In this document: in pieces, positions 41,795 to 50,600 of the stretch
How the letters are laid out: every line of letters starts with the position of its first letter
Numbering within the stretch: the first letter of the stretch is position 1
NCBI GenBank assembly: GCA_016124935.1
Contig: WGMS01000008.1
Location: 62,001-126,000 of the forward strand
Source of the DNA: a bacterium
Lineage (GTDB): Bacteria > Cyanobacteriota > Vampirovibrionia > Obscuribacterales > Obscuribacteraceae
Direction of reading: 5' to 3'
Length of the DNA: 64,000 nucleotides
The notes under the pieces: generated by a model
The model's database searches: none
What the model was told of the DNA's origin: nothing
What the model saw: the letters and a program-made list of their open reading frames with translations, nothing else
Program-made: the position numbers and the translations under genes

Positions 41795-43951
41795 CTAGTG
41801 CTTCAGGGCAAGCTCTTTCTCTTCGTCGGTTACTTCTTTCATAGTCAGGTTAACACGATTACGATCGTCAATCTCTCTTACTTTGACTACGACTTCCTGG
41901 CCGACGGCGACAACATCTTCTACTTTGTTGACTCTACGATTCTCGAGCTGAGAGATGTGAACCATACCTTCCTTGCCGGGCAGTACTTCGACAAAAGCTC
42001 CGACAGGAATTATACGAGTTACCACACCTTTGTAGATCTCACCGGGTGCTATTTTCTTGACCAGTCTCTCGATCATGAGCTTGGCTGCTTCTCCGCCCTG
42101 ACCTTCAACAGAGCCGATCACAACGGTGCCATCATCCTCGATGTCAATAGAAGCTCCGGTCTCTTCGATGATACGACGAATCATCTTGCCACCAGGGCCG
42201 ATGACAGTACCGATATCTTCCGGATTGATTTTGATAGTGATCAGCCTCGGAGCCCACTTAGAAAGCTCGGCTCTCGGTTTGTCTATCACTTTCTCCATAC
42301 ATTCAATTATATGAATACGTCCCCGACGAGCTTGTTCGAGGGCGACCCTCATGATTTCGATAGAGATCCCTTGAACCTTGATATCCATCTGCAGGGCGGT
42401 GATTCCTTCTCTAGAGCCGGTCACTTTGAAGTCCATGTCGCCGAGGAAATCTTCAAGACCCTGAATATCCGACAGAATCGCACAACGGTCATCTTCGAGA
42501 ATCAGACCCATGGCGATTCCGCCCACGGTATCTTTCAGGGGTACACCGGCATCCATCAAAGATAGACAGGAGCCGCAAGTGGACGCCATCGAGGTAGAAC
42601 CATTGCTCTCGAGCACTTCGGAAACAACCCTCAGGGTATAAGGGAAGCTCTCTTGATCGGGCAGTACAGGAATGATGGCACGCTCGGCAAGCGCTCCGTG
42701 GCCGATTTCCCGACGACCGGGACCACGCATCGGCTTCACTTCTCCCACCGAGAAACCGGGGAAGTTATAGTGGTGCATATAGCGCTTTTCGGTCTGGGGA
42801 TCGATGGTGTCGAGGCGTTGAGCGTCACCGGCGATGCCAAGAGTAGCGATGGAGAGCGCCTGGGTGGTACCACGGGTGAAGAGACCGGAGCCATGAGCTC
42901 TGGGAAGAACCGAGGTCTCGACGGTGATCGGTCTGATCTCATCGCATTTTCTGCCATCGGCCCTGAAACCGGTCTCCAGAACCTGGGCGCGCATGAGCTT
43001 GGCTTCGTAAGATTCCATGTAGCCTTTGATGGCACCGTCGCTGAATTCCTTAAGAGGACTCTCTTCAGGCAGAGCTGCAATCGCCTCTTTGACATTGGCG
43101 AAGGCTTTATCTAATGCCGCCGCGCGAACTTTTTTATCGGTGACCCGATTCATCGAAGCCTTAATCTCTTCGGTGGCTTTCTCTTTGATAAGGTTGAGAA
43201 GCTCTTCATTCTTCGGCTCCGGCTCGAATTCTGTTTTTTCAATTCCAAGAGCGCTTATGAACTCATTCTGGACTTTTACCTGCTCTTTGATGACCTTGTG
43301 TGCATAGTCGATGGCGGCGAGCACATCGATTTCAGAAACCAGGTTGCAACCGGCTTCTACCATCATGATCGAATCTTCGGTACCTGCCACCACGATATCG
43401 ATATCGGAGATATCTATCTGTTCATATGTTGGGTTGGCAACAAATTTGCCGTTCACTCTGCCTACCCGGGCCGCACCGATTGGACCGCCAAAAGGTAGAC
43501 CAGCCAGACAGATGGCGAAAGAAGCGCCAAGCATGGCAAGGGTATCGGTGGGATTTTCCTGGTCGGCACTCATAGCGGTGGCGACAATCTGGACATCCTT
43601 TCTATAGCCTTTTTTAAACAGCGGTCTGATAGGGCGGTCGATTAGACGACTTGTAAGAATAGCTTTGTCAGAAGCTCTGCCTTCTCGGCGCAGGAAGCTT
43701 CCGGGTACCCTGCCTACTGCATAGAGCTTCTCTTCATAGTCGACAAGAAGGGGGAAGAAATCGATGCCTTCACGGGGTTCTCTACTCTCGGTGCAGGTGA
43801 CAAGCAACATGGTGTCGCCACAGGTGATCTCCACTGCTCCACTTGCCTGCTTGGCCATACGCCCGGTTCTGACGCTGATGGTCTTGCCATCAATCTCCAT
43901 GGCGCAAGTTTTGGACCGCTCTTCTTTTTTGTTTTCCGTATCTAACATCAT
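41795..43951 (-). CDS. pnp: Polyribonucleotide nucleotidyltransferase (PNPase)
   Basis: 3'-5' phosphorolytic exoribonuclease of the RNA degradosome. 718 residues: two RNase PH domains separated by a helical domain, then a KH domain (about 565-620, IKINPEDIGTVIGPGGKMIRRI) and a C-terminal S1 domain (about 630-700, GEIYKGVVTRIIPVGAFVEVLPGKEGMVHIS). RLIDRPIRPLF and GSTSMASTCG carry conserved active-site segments. Two adjacent ATGs at 43951 and 43948 follow an AGAGAG site. The order rpsO-pnp is the classic bacterial arrangement. Confidence 0.97.
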   Translation of the reverse strand: MMLDTENKKEERSKTCAMEIDGKTISVRTGRMAKQASGAVEITCGDTMLLVTCTESREPREGIDFFPLLVDYEEKLYAVGRVPGSFLRREGRASDKAILTSRLIDRPIRPLFKKGYRKDVQIVATAMSADQENPTDTLAMLGASFAICLAGLPFGGPIGAARVGRVNGKFVANPTYEQIDISDIDIVVAGTEDSIMMVEAGCNLVSEIDVLAAIDYAHKVIKEQVKVQNEFISALGIEKTEFEPEPKNEELLNLIKEKATEEIKASMNRVTDKKVRAAALDKAFANVKEAIAALPEESPLKEFSDGAIKGYMESYEAKLMRAQVLETGFRADGRKCDEIRPITVETSVLPRAHGSGLFTRGTTQALSIATLGIAGDAQRLDTIDPQTEKRYMHHYNFPGFSVGEVKPMRGPGRREIGHGALAERAIIPVLPDQESFPYTLRVVSEVLESNGSTSMASTCGSCLSLMDAGVPLKDTVGGIAMGLILEDDRCAILSDIQGLEDFLGDMDFKVTGSREGITALQMDIKVQGISIEIMRVALEQARRGRIHIIECMEKVIDKPRAELSKWAPRLITIKINPEDIGTVIGPGGKMIRRIIEETGASIDIEDDGTVVIGSVEGQGGEAAKLMIERLVKKIAPGEIYKGVVTRIIPVGAFVEVLPGKEGMVHISQLENRRVNKVEDVVAVGQEVVVKVREIDDRNRVNLTMKEVTDEEKELALKH

Positions 43952-44090
43952 TATTTCTCTCTGTTACTCTTCTACTTTTATATATGTGGCAATGCAAGGC
44001 ATGACCAGGCTTAGCCCGTCATGCCCACATGAATCCATATCCCCATTGCTTGACATCCTGGATGAGCCGGGACGGAAGCACGTGAACAAA

Positions 44091-44114
44091 CAGGCGAGCC
44101 CACGGGCTCGCCTG
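44091..44114 (-). terminator. Hairpin between rpsO and pnp
   Basis: Inverted repeat CAGGCGAGCCC (44091-44101) and GGGCTCGCCTG (44104-44114), effectively a 10-bp stem with a 4-nt loop. On the minus strand it is followed by TTTGTT. It probably terminates or attenuates rpsO transcription ahead of pnp, where RNA processing is usual. Confidence 0.7.
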
Positions 44115-44118
44115 AGAA

Positions 44119-44388
44119 TTATCTTCTAAGTCCTAGCTTTTCTATCAGGTTGCGATAGCGTTGCGGCTCAGTGTTGTTCAGGTACTTCAACAGCCTTCTG
44201 CGTTTACCTACCATCATCAACAGTCCGCGTCTGCTCTGGAAATCTTTCTTGTGAGATCTCAAATGATCGGTAAGCTCATTGATGCGCGTTGTCAGCATCG
44301 CTACTTGAACTTCCGGAGAACCGGTGTCTTTATCATTGACCCGATTGTCGGCAATAATTTCTTGTTTTTTCTCTAAAGCAAGTCCCAT
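44119..44388 (-). CDS. rpsO: 30S ribosomal protein S15
   Basis: 89 residues, exact family length. Binds the 16S rRNA central domain. Diagnostic segments: [45 protein letters not shown] and [21 protein letters not shown]. First gene of rpsO-pnp; ATG at 44388. The 5' leader (44389-44587) is AT-rich and could carry S15 autoregulation, but no pseudoknot is evident to me. Confidence 0.97.
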   Translation of the reverse strand: MGLALEKKQEIIADNRVNDKDTGSPEVQVAMLTTRINELTDHLRSHKKDFQSRRGLLMMVGKRRRLLKYLNNTEPQRYRNLIEKLGLRR

Positions 44389-44537
44389 TCTTTGTTTTTC
44401 CGTATTTTAGTCTGCTTCAAAATCGGAAGTGATCTTAACATGAATACGGCAGGCAATACCTTTATTGCTTTCAACTATTGCCTGATACGGTTACACTTCT
44501 TCAATTCTTGCTTGTCTTTTTCACTAAGTGCAAACAA

Positions 44538-44564
44538 AGAAGCCGGAAGCTGAGCTCCCGGCTT
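44538..44564 (-). terminator. Rho-independent terminator of ferredoxin gene
   Basis: 8-bp stem GAAGCCGG (44538-44545) and CCGGCTTC (44557-44564) around an 11-nt loop that itself holds AGCT repeats. On the minus strand it is followed by TTTGTTTG. Lies 24 bases after the ferredoxin stop. Confidence 0.7.
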
Positions 44565-44587
44565 CTGGTAAAAGTGCAAAAGATGTT

Positions 44588-44812
44588 TTATGGCTTCTGC
44601 AGCTCAGGCTTCCACTCTTCGAGAATGGCACCTTCGATAGGACAAACAGAAAGACAAGCACCACAATCGATACAAGTAGCATCGTCGATGTAGGTGTATT
44701 CGGTATCTTTCTCGTTTTTCTTACCTTCGGCCCAGTGAATGCACTCTACCGGACAAACGGGGATGCAATCACCAATGCCTTCGCATACGTCGGCAACAAT
44801 GGTATAGGACAT
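44588..44812 (-). CDS. 7Fe-type ferredoxin ([3Fe-4S][4Fe-4S])
   Basis: 74 residues. Small soluble electron carrier. First cluster motif C10-x5-C16-x3-C20-P, where the second Cys of the usual CxxCxxC is Ile13, so a [3Fe-4S] cluster is expected; second motif C47-x2-C50-x2-C53-x3-C57-P (CIDCGACLSVCP) for [4Fe-4S]. The whole sequence (IVADVCEGIGDC, PVECIHW, ATCIDCGAC, EGAIL) closely resembles a ferredoxin type common in cyanobacteria. ATG at 44812. Monocistronic with its own terminator. Confidence 0.92.
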   Translation of the reverse strand: MSYTIVADVCEGIGDCIPVCPVECIHWAEGKKNEKDTEYTYIDDATCIDCGACLSVCPIEGAILEEWKPELQKP

Positions 44813-45015
44813 TTTGGCAAACTCCTCTTAGCTAGATACTAAGTTCAATCTTTCACAATCAATGGTAATTAACCACGACCCGAAACTATTATGGAACAAA
44901 GTGTAGCTTATTATTCCAATTCTTAACAGAGATAAAACCAGTTGAGTTGTAAAGAATAGAGAATAAGAGCCGGAAAAAAGGTCCATTAGAAATAAGGATG
45001 GAGAAGGGGACTAAA

Positions 45016-45297
45016 ATGAGTGAAGTAAAAGTCAACATTTACACACCAGCAGGCAAGCATGTTGGCTTCTTTGTGAACCCGAAAGTGAAACATTATCCCG
45101 AAGGCGACTATGACCTGAAAGGAGAATTTTTCGACTCGGACGGCTCCAGAGTGATGAAACTCGACTTCAATCCCCAGGCATTGCCTTACACGGCAGACTT
45201 GAGCGAAGTCGAGAATATTCCGGACAAGAAGATTTTTAGAGTCTATGTTCAGCGCGGTAGACAACCGGTCCATATGACCGGCAACGTCAGCGAATAG
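45016..45297 (+). CDS. Small hypothetical protein
   Basis: 93 residues, no family recognised. Beta-rich pattern (VKVNIYTPAGKHVGFF, GDYDLKGEFFDSDGSRVMKLDF, IFRVYVQRGRQPVHMTG), soluble, no signal peptide; probably a compact all-beta domain. The ATG at 45016 is preferred because AAGGGG sits 6 nt upstream; an in-frame ATG at 44998 lacks such a site. Stands alone between the ferredoxin and regulator genes. Confidence 0.7.
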   Translation: MSEVKVNIYTPAGKHVGFFVNPKVKHYPEGDYDLKGEFFDSDGSRVMKLDFNPQALPYTADLSEVENIPDKKIFRVYVQRGRQPVHMTGNVSE

Positions 45298-45561
45298 GCT
45301 TCAAAAAGGAGGCAGCCCCCGGGCGAGGGGCTGCGGTGGTAATAGATAGAGAAGGCTGGCGTAAGCCGTAATTCTATCTATTTTCGGTTATATCATTTTG
45401 CCGAGAGCAGGAACCTATAGGTATAGAGATAAGTCGCTATAGCAAAACCCATGAAAAAATGGCGGTTAGTACCGCAAAAATGGGCAGAATGTAGTTGTAA
45501 TGTAGTTGTAATGTATTTGGAACGTTGTTGGAATCCAAATAAAGACGGCTAGTCCACAAAA
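45298..45561 (+). other. Structured intergenic region upstream of the pseudo-receiver regulator
   Basis: 264 bases holding three separate elements: a GC-rich hairpin (GCAGCCCC at 45312-45319 with GGGGCTGC at 45327-45334); a nested hairpin (AATAGATAGA at 45341-45350 with TCTATCTATT at 45373-45382, inner GGCT/AGCC at 45354-45357 and 45364-45367) followed by TTCGG; and the 11-bp repeat array described separately. The two hairpins could be a terminator for the small gene upstream or a small structured RNA; the first lacks a T-run. Confidence 0.5.
45488..45531 (+). repeat. Four 11-bp direct repeats (operator-like)
   Basis: Consecutive units AATGTAGTTGT (45488-45498), AATGTAGTTGT (45499-45509), AATGTATTTGG (45510-45520) and AACGTTGTTGG (45521-45531), ending 30 bases before the regulator's ATG. 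An 11-bp period puts each unit on nearly the same DNA face, as in arrays bound by OmpR/PhoB-family regulators. On the minus strand the units read as repeated TACATT, resembling half-sites of the cyanobacterial HLR1 element. That link is inference. Confidence 0.7.
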
Positions 45562-46857
45562 ATGGCGACTGAATCAAAAGCAACCGAGGGCAGAACCGGA
45601 CAGAACAATCCGGCCGAGAAGGCAAAAGAGCGCATAGTTCTTTTGCTGGAGCCCATTGAAGAAGAGAGGAGACGCTGTCACAGCTTCATAAGCGACCAAT
45701 CTCCCCTCTATGACGTCGAAACGGCAGCCTCAGGCAAAGAGGCACTGGCGCTTTTTACCACGCGCTCCTATGACGCTGTGGTGATGAGCTACCAGCTGGA
45801 AGACATGGAAGCCGAAGAGGTAATCCGCTCCATCATCACCGCAAATCAGAATTGTCCGATTATCGTCACCACCGCCAACGACAGCCCTGAACTGGCTATA
45901 AAAATGCTGCGTTCCGGCGCCATGGATTATCTTCCTAAATTCGGCGAGTACGAGAAATTCCTACCCAGGACCATAACCACCAATCTGCAACGGTCGATGT
46001 TGATCGAGAATTTGAAAGATATGTACCGCCGGGTGGAAAGAGCCTCTCTGGATGAAGCTCTGCTCAATCGCCTTATCGTGAACATCCATGGCTCTCTGGA
46101 GATGGCAGATACGATAGAGCGCTCGACAAAAGCGCTTCTCACCGAGTTCAATGCCTCGAGAATCATCATCTGTCTGGCCGAAGAAGACAGAAGCGACATG
46201 CGCATCCGGCGTCAGATGACCGCTCCTGATCTGAAGCCTATCTCAGACAAGAGCATCCTCTTCGAAAAATATCACGACCTCTTGCTCGATATCGGAGAAA
46301 GACGCCCCCTGGTGGTCATGCAAGACGACACCTTCTCTTTTGCCCAGGACGTGCGCATGGAGATGATTAACTACGGCATTCTCTCCATGCTGATGGTACC
46401 TCTGGTCTATCGGGGCAAGCTCATGGGTCTCATCCATATGGACCAGACCGACGCACCCAGACTGTGGTCCGTAGCCGAAATCAATCTGATGACCAGGATT
46501 TCGAATCAGCTGGCCATTGCCCTCAGTCAGGCCAAGCTCTATCAGATTGTCGAAGCCCAATCCACGAGCATCTCGAAGTTGACCGAGCTCTGCTCCCAGC
46601 TCAACGAGGTGGTGGGCTCCACCAAAGAGCTTACCGAAAGAACCGAAAGCAGAGAAAAAGTCCGAGTAAAGCTCTCTTCTCGAGAGATGGAAGTGCTGAA
46701 AAAAGTGGCTCAGGGACTCTCAAACAAACAAATAGCCGAAGAGCTTCATATAACCGAAGGAACCACCGAAGTGCATGTCTCGAGGCTGAGGAAGAAGTTA
46801 TCGGTGAACAGCCGGGCTGCCCTGGTCCGCTTCGCCTATGAAAATCATCTCTGCTGA
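45562..46857 (+). CDS. Pseudo-receiver / GAF / LuxR-type transcriptional regulator
   Basis: 431 residues. Receiver-like domain (about 24-145), GAF-like domain (about 165-335) and a C-terminal LuxR/FixJ HTH (about 367-431: LSSREMEVLKKVAQGLSNKQIAEEL, EGTTEVHVSRLRKKL). In the receiver the phosphoacceptor Asp is Ser76 (VVMSYQL) and the acidic pair is Glu30-Pro31; Lys126 and the Thr at ~103-104 remain. Conventional phosphorylation is therefore unlikely, and the GAF domain may carry the signal. ATG at 45562 without a clear Shine-Dalgarno. The 11-bp repeats lie directly upstream. The 3' end overlaps a convergent gene by 13 bases. Confidence 0.88.
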   Translation: MATESKATEGRTGQNNPAEKAKERIVLLLEPIEEERRRCHSFISDQSPLYDVETAASGKEALALFTTRSYDAVVMSYQLEDMEAEEVIRSIITANQNCPIIVTTANDSPELAIKMLRSGAMDYLPKFGEYEKFLPRTITTNLQRSMLIENLKDMYRRVERASLDEALLNRLIVNIHGSLEMADTIERSTKALLTEFNASRIIICLAEEDRSDMRIRRQMTAPDLKPISDKSILFEKYHDLLLDIGERRPLVVMQDDTFSFAQDVRMEMINYGILSMLMVPLVYRGKLMGLIHMDQTDAPRLWSVAEINLMTRISNQLAIALSQAKLYQIVEAQSTSISKLTELCSQLNEVVGSTKELTERTESREKVRVKLSSREMEVLKKVAQGLSNKQIAEELHITEGTTEVHVSRLRKKLSVNSRAALVRFAYENHLC

Positions 46858-47546
46858 CGGGGACCGTTTTTAATCAGAAGGAACCAGCTCTCTCGCTTGA
46901 GTTCGTTGATGGGCTCCTCTTTGCGCGGTATTTTAACCAGTTTTTTGATCTCTTCATGGGCCGAGGGCGGAGGCAACTGCAACCGTCTTTGATACCGGTA
47001 CCAGATATCGGCATTATTGAGATTGCGGGCCGCCGTAAGAAGGGCGCGGTAATCAGGGTCATAGGGATAGGCTTTGACCATGGTCTCGAGCAGCTTTATC
47101 GAGTTCTCCAGACTGCCGTACTGCAACTCCCGCACCAGCTTCCTGAGACTGATAGCTTCTTCGTCGCTGCGAACTTTTGAAACTTCAGGGACCACAGAAT
47201 TTAGTGGATCTTGTGGGACTATTGTATAAGTGGTCGAAGGGGTCTCTGGTACTCCGATGGATTCGACCGATTCGCCTTCTCTTGCTTCGGCTTCAGAACC
47301 AGGCGCGGAAACATCTTCTTGAAACTGATCGTCCTCAGCTGCCGTTTCCGGCTCAGCGCTCTGCTCTGTTTCGGTTTCTGACTCGGGTTCTGAGGCAGGC
47401 TCCTCCTCCACCGTATTAACATGTTCAACCTGCAGAACGCTGGAATCATCGTTATTCTGTGCCCAGCCCGGCGATACCGCCACAACCGAAGCAATAGAAA
47501 ATAGAAGTAGTCTATGAATTAATGCAATTAATGAATCATTTGACAC
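46845..47546 (-). CDS. Exported acidic protein of unknown function
   Basis: 233 residues, family not recognised. Signal peptide (about 1-29, core LLLFSIASVVAVSPGWA), a long Glu/Ser/Pro/Thr-rich disordered region (to about 110), then a helical TPR-like region (about 120-200: LENSIKLLETMVKAYPYDPDYRALLTAARNL). The start is a GTG at 47546 with no obvious ribosome-binding site; no in-frame ATG precedes the signal core. Divergent from the AsmA-like gene (78 bases). Confidence 0.65.
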   Translation of the reverse strand: MSNDSLIALIHRLLLFSIASVVAVSPGWAQNNDDSSVLQVEHVNTVEEEPASEPESETETEQSAEPETAAEDDQFQEDVSAPGSEAEAREGESVESIGVPETPSTTYTIVPQDPLNSVVPEVSKVRSDEEAISLRKLVRELQYGSLENSIKLLETMVKAYPYDPDYRALLTAARNLNNADIWYRYQRRLQLPPPSAHEEIKKLVKIPRKEEPINELKRESWFLLIKNGPRQQR

Positions 47547-47624
47547 AATCTTTTTAATAACACCTAATTCTGATGGCTCTTTAGCTTAACATGAGTTAGA
47601 CGGAGAGGAATTCTGATTTTATAA

Positions 47625-50600
47625 ATGCTCAGCTCGAAGGAAAACAATCCTCATACCATCGAAACGACAAGACATGCCTCGCCGGTGAAATATATCATCA
47701 AGTTTCTCCTGGTATGGTTCCTTGCCCTGCCGGTGATAGCTGCGGTAGCTCTGCTCTCTGATATAAACTGGACCAAGCCCTATGTCGAAAAGGAGTTGAG
47801 CGAAGTCCTCCACCGCGAGGCCAAGATAGGACGCTTGAGCTGGCACCTCGGCATGCGTGGTATCTCCATAGACACAAGAGAGCTGGAGCTTTTCGAACTG
47901 ACCGGAGAGCCCTTCTTCCAATCTCAGAAAACAGCTATCAGCGTCGCTGTGCTGCCCTTTCTCTCCGGCAAACTCGTCTTGAAGCATCTGGATTTTCAAG
48001 CCCCCACAGTCTGGCTTGTAAAAACCGGTCCCGCTAGATGGAACTTCGAAGACCTGCTCATCGACGGACCGGAGATTCGTTTGATCAACGTCCAGGGAGG
48101 CAAGGTTCTGGTGGTGGACGAAACCAGAGACCCGGAGCGCAAGTCGCCCTTCGAACTGAATGATTTAAAAGTGAGCCTCAACTGGCCCCGCAAAGAGAAG
48201 AAGCTGCCTTTCTTCCTCTCGGTAAAACGAAAACTGGACAACGCCGAAACCAACGTCACCATAGAAGGCTTCGGTAAAGGCGCCTTCGAGACCTGGCCTA
48301 CGAACAAATACACTTTCAAGATAAAGGGAGAAAGCCTTGATCCGGCAGACTTCTCCACCCTGCTTACCTATCTCGAAGACGATCAAAGCAAGAAAGTCGG
48401 CGCCTCGCAAAACAATATGAATCTCGACGGTTTACTTGATGTCGAGATAGAAGGAGAAGGAACCTTCGATGAGGGATTGAATGCCACCATAGCCGGTAAC
48501 TTCAAAGAGCTGGCGGTAAAGAACAGCGCCCTGGGAGATATCAAAGCCGGCAAGGCTTCCGGCACAATGAACATGGTGGTCTCGGACGAAAATCTTGCCT
48601 GGGAGAAGCTGGCTTTCCATCTGCCCGGGGTCTCGATAGAATCGACAGGCAGTCTTATGAAGTGGCAGGAAAAGAACTCTAAAGTCGCTGCCGATATCCA
48701 GGGCAAAGTCACAGACATCAAGGAGATAGATTATCTTTTCGGAGATCTAACCAAGGAATTCAAAAAATCCAGCAATAGTCTTCTTTCCCAGTTCAATCCG
48801 AGCAAGATCTCGGGCAAGGCTTCCCTTACCATCAATCTAAAAGGCACTGTCAATGACACCAAAATCCTGACCAAGATAGAGACCGACAAACTGGTTTTCG
48901 GCGACGTTATCAAAGACGCCCAGTCCCAGATGCCTTTGCTCTATGTTTTCGGAGTAACCCCGGAGTCTAAGATAAGCGGTAATTTCAGGGTGGAAGACCA
49001 GGAGAGGATAGAACTGGAGAAAGGAGAGCTGGCCTCTCCCACCGCCAAGATCCAGGCGAAAGGCTGGATGAACCTCAAGAAAGCCGTCGGTCAACTCAAG
49101 CTGGAGGCAAACTCCATCTCCCTTTCCAAAACCGGGGTCAATATACAGCAGCACCGCTCAAAGATAATACCCAAGCCCGGCTTTTTGGAAATAGGCAAAA
49201 AATATGAAGTGGCCCTCAGTGGCGAAGCCGGCGCTCGCTCCACTGTGGATGTTAGAGGCAACACCATAAACATCTCGGGAGATTTGAATCTCAAGAATGC
49301 CGGAATGTCGCTGCCGAAGAATATTCTCAATGTCTCTAAAGTAAACGGCAAGGCCCAATTCAAATTCACCAATCAACGCGGTCGCATCGACATTCCTCTG
49401 GTGACCGGAAGGATGGGAGACGGTAAGTTCGAGTTGAGCGGCTCTATTATAGCCAGGAATGAGCCCATCGTCGACCTATCTTTGCACGCCACTCACTTTG
49501 ACCTCAAACATCTCAGCGGTTTGATGAAGCTCTTCCAGGTCGATATGCCGATCTTGACCGAGGAGTTTCTATACGGATCGGTAAAGGATGTTCGCCTCAG
49601 ACTGGCTGGTACGCCTAAGTATCCCGAGATTTTCTTCAGCGCCGTCCCCGATGACCTCTACTATAAACCGCCTGGTCTGGAAAAGCCGCTTCGAGCAACG
49701 GCCGGATACATAGTCTATGACGACGATCAACTTGTCCTCAAAGAAGTGGCTCTGGTCTCCAGGGGAAACACCATCGTCACCAGTGTCTCGATAGATAATG
49801 TCTCTACCGAAGCGAGACTGACGAGAGCCAAAGCGAAAACCGAAGGAATAGATCTTGCCGACGTGCACTACTATCTGTCATCGCCGGTGATGCCCCCGCC
49901 CTTGCAAACCGCTTACAAAGAGCTGCTTAGTGAATATAAACTCTCAAATCCACGAGGAAAAGCCTATGGCGATATTCTATGCATGGTCCAGGAAGACGGA
50001 GAAGTGGTGCTCGATGGTTTAATAGGTTGCTTCAAAGTCGGTGTCGATTTTTACGACTTTCCTGTAACAAATCTGGCGGGAATTCTGGCGGCTTCCGGAG
50101 AAGACCTCTTGCTCCGGGACATGAACGGCTCTATTAGAGAAAGCCGCTTCAGCCTCGATGGCTTCATCAAAAAATATCGCACCAAAAATCCGAACTGGAA
50201 AGCGGAACTTTCGGCAAAATTGCATCCAAGAGAGATTGTCCAGGTATTGCCGAACATAGAAGAGAAGCTCCAGGCAGGCGAGATCCACGTAAAAAGCAAC
50301 GGCCCTCTGACCCTGCGCTCAAAGATAAAAGGCAACTTCAAAAAGAACGACATCCAGTTCACCCTGGCGGCGGATAAAGAAGACAAGCTCTCGGTCAAGA
50401 CCAGGCTCGGCAGGATTTATCAACCCCCCAATCATCACCTGACCCTGGACGGCAGCATCGTGCTGGAGCCCGAGAACCTCAAGATAAAGAATACCCAGCT
50501 ACTGCTGGGCGATACTCTGATAGCGCTGAAAGGGAACGTCAAACTGACCCCGGACAAGACCAATCACGGTATCTTTCCATATAAACCCGACGGACTCGAT

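Noticed and set aside
41714..42565. 283-codon plus-strand frame opposite pnp
   Set aside because: Antisense to the conserved S1 and KH domains of PNPase; no independent evidence.
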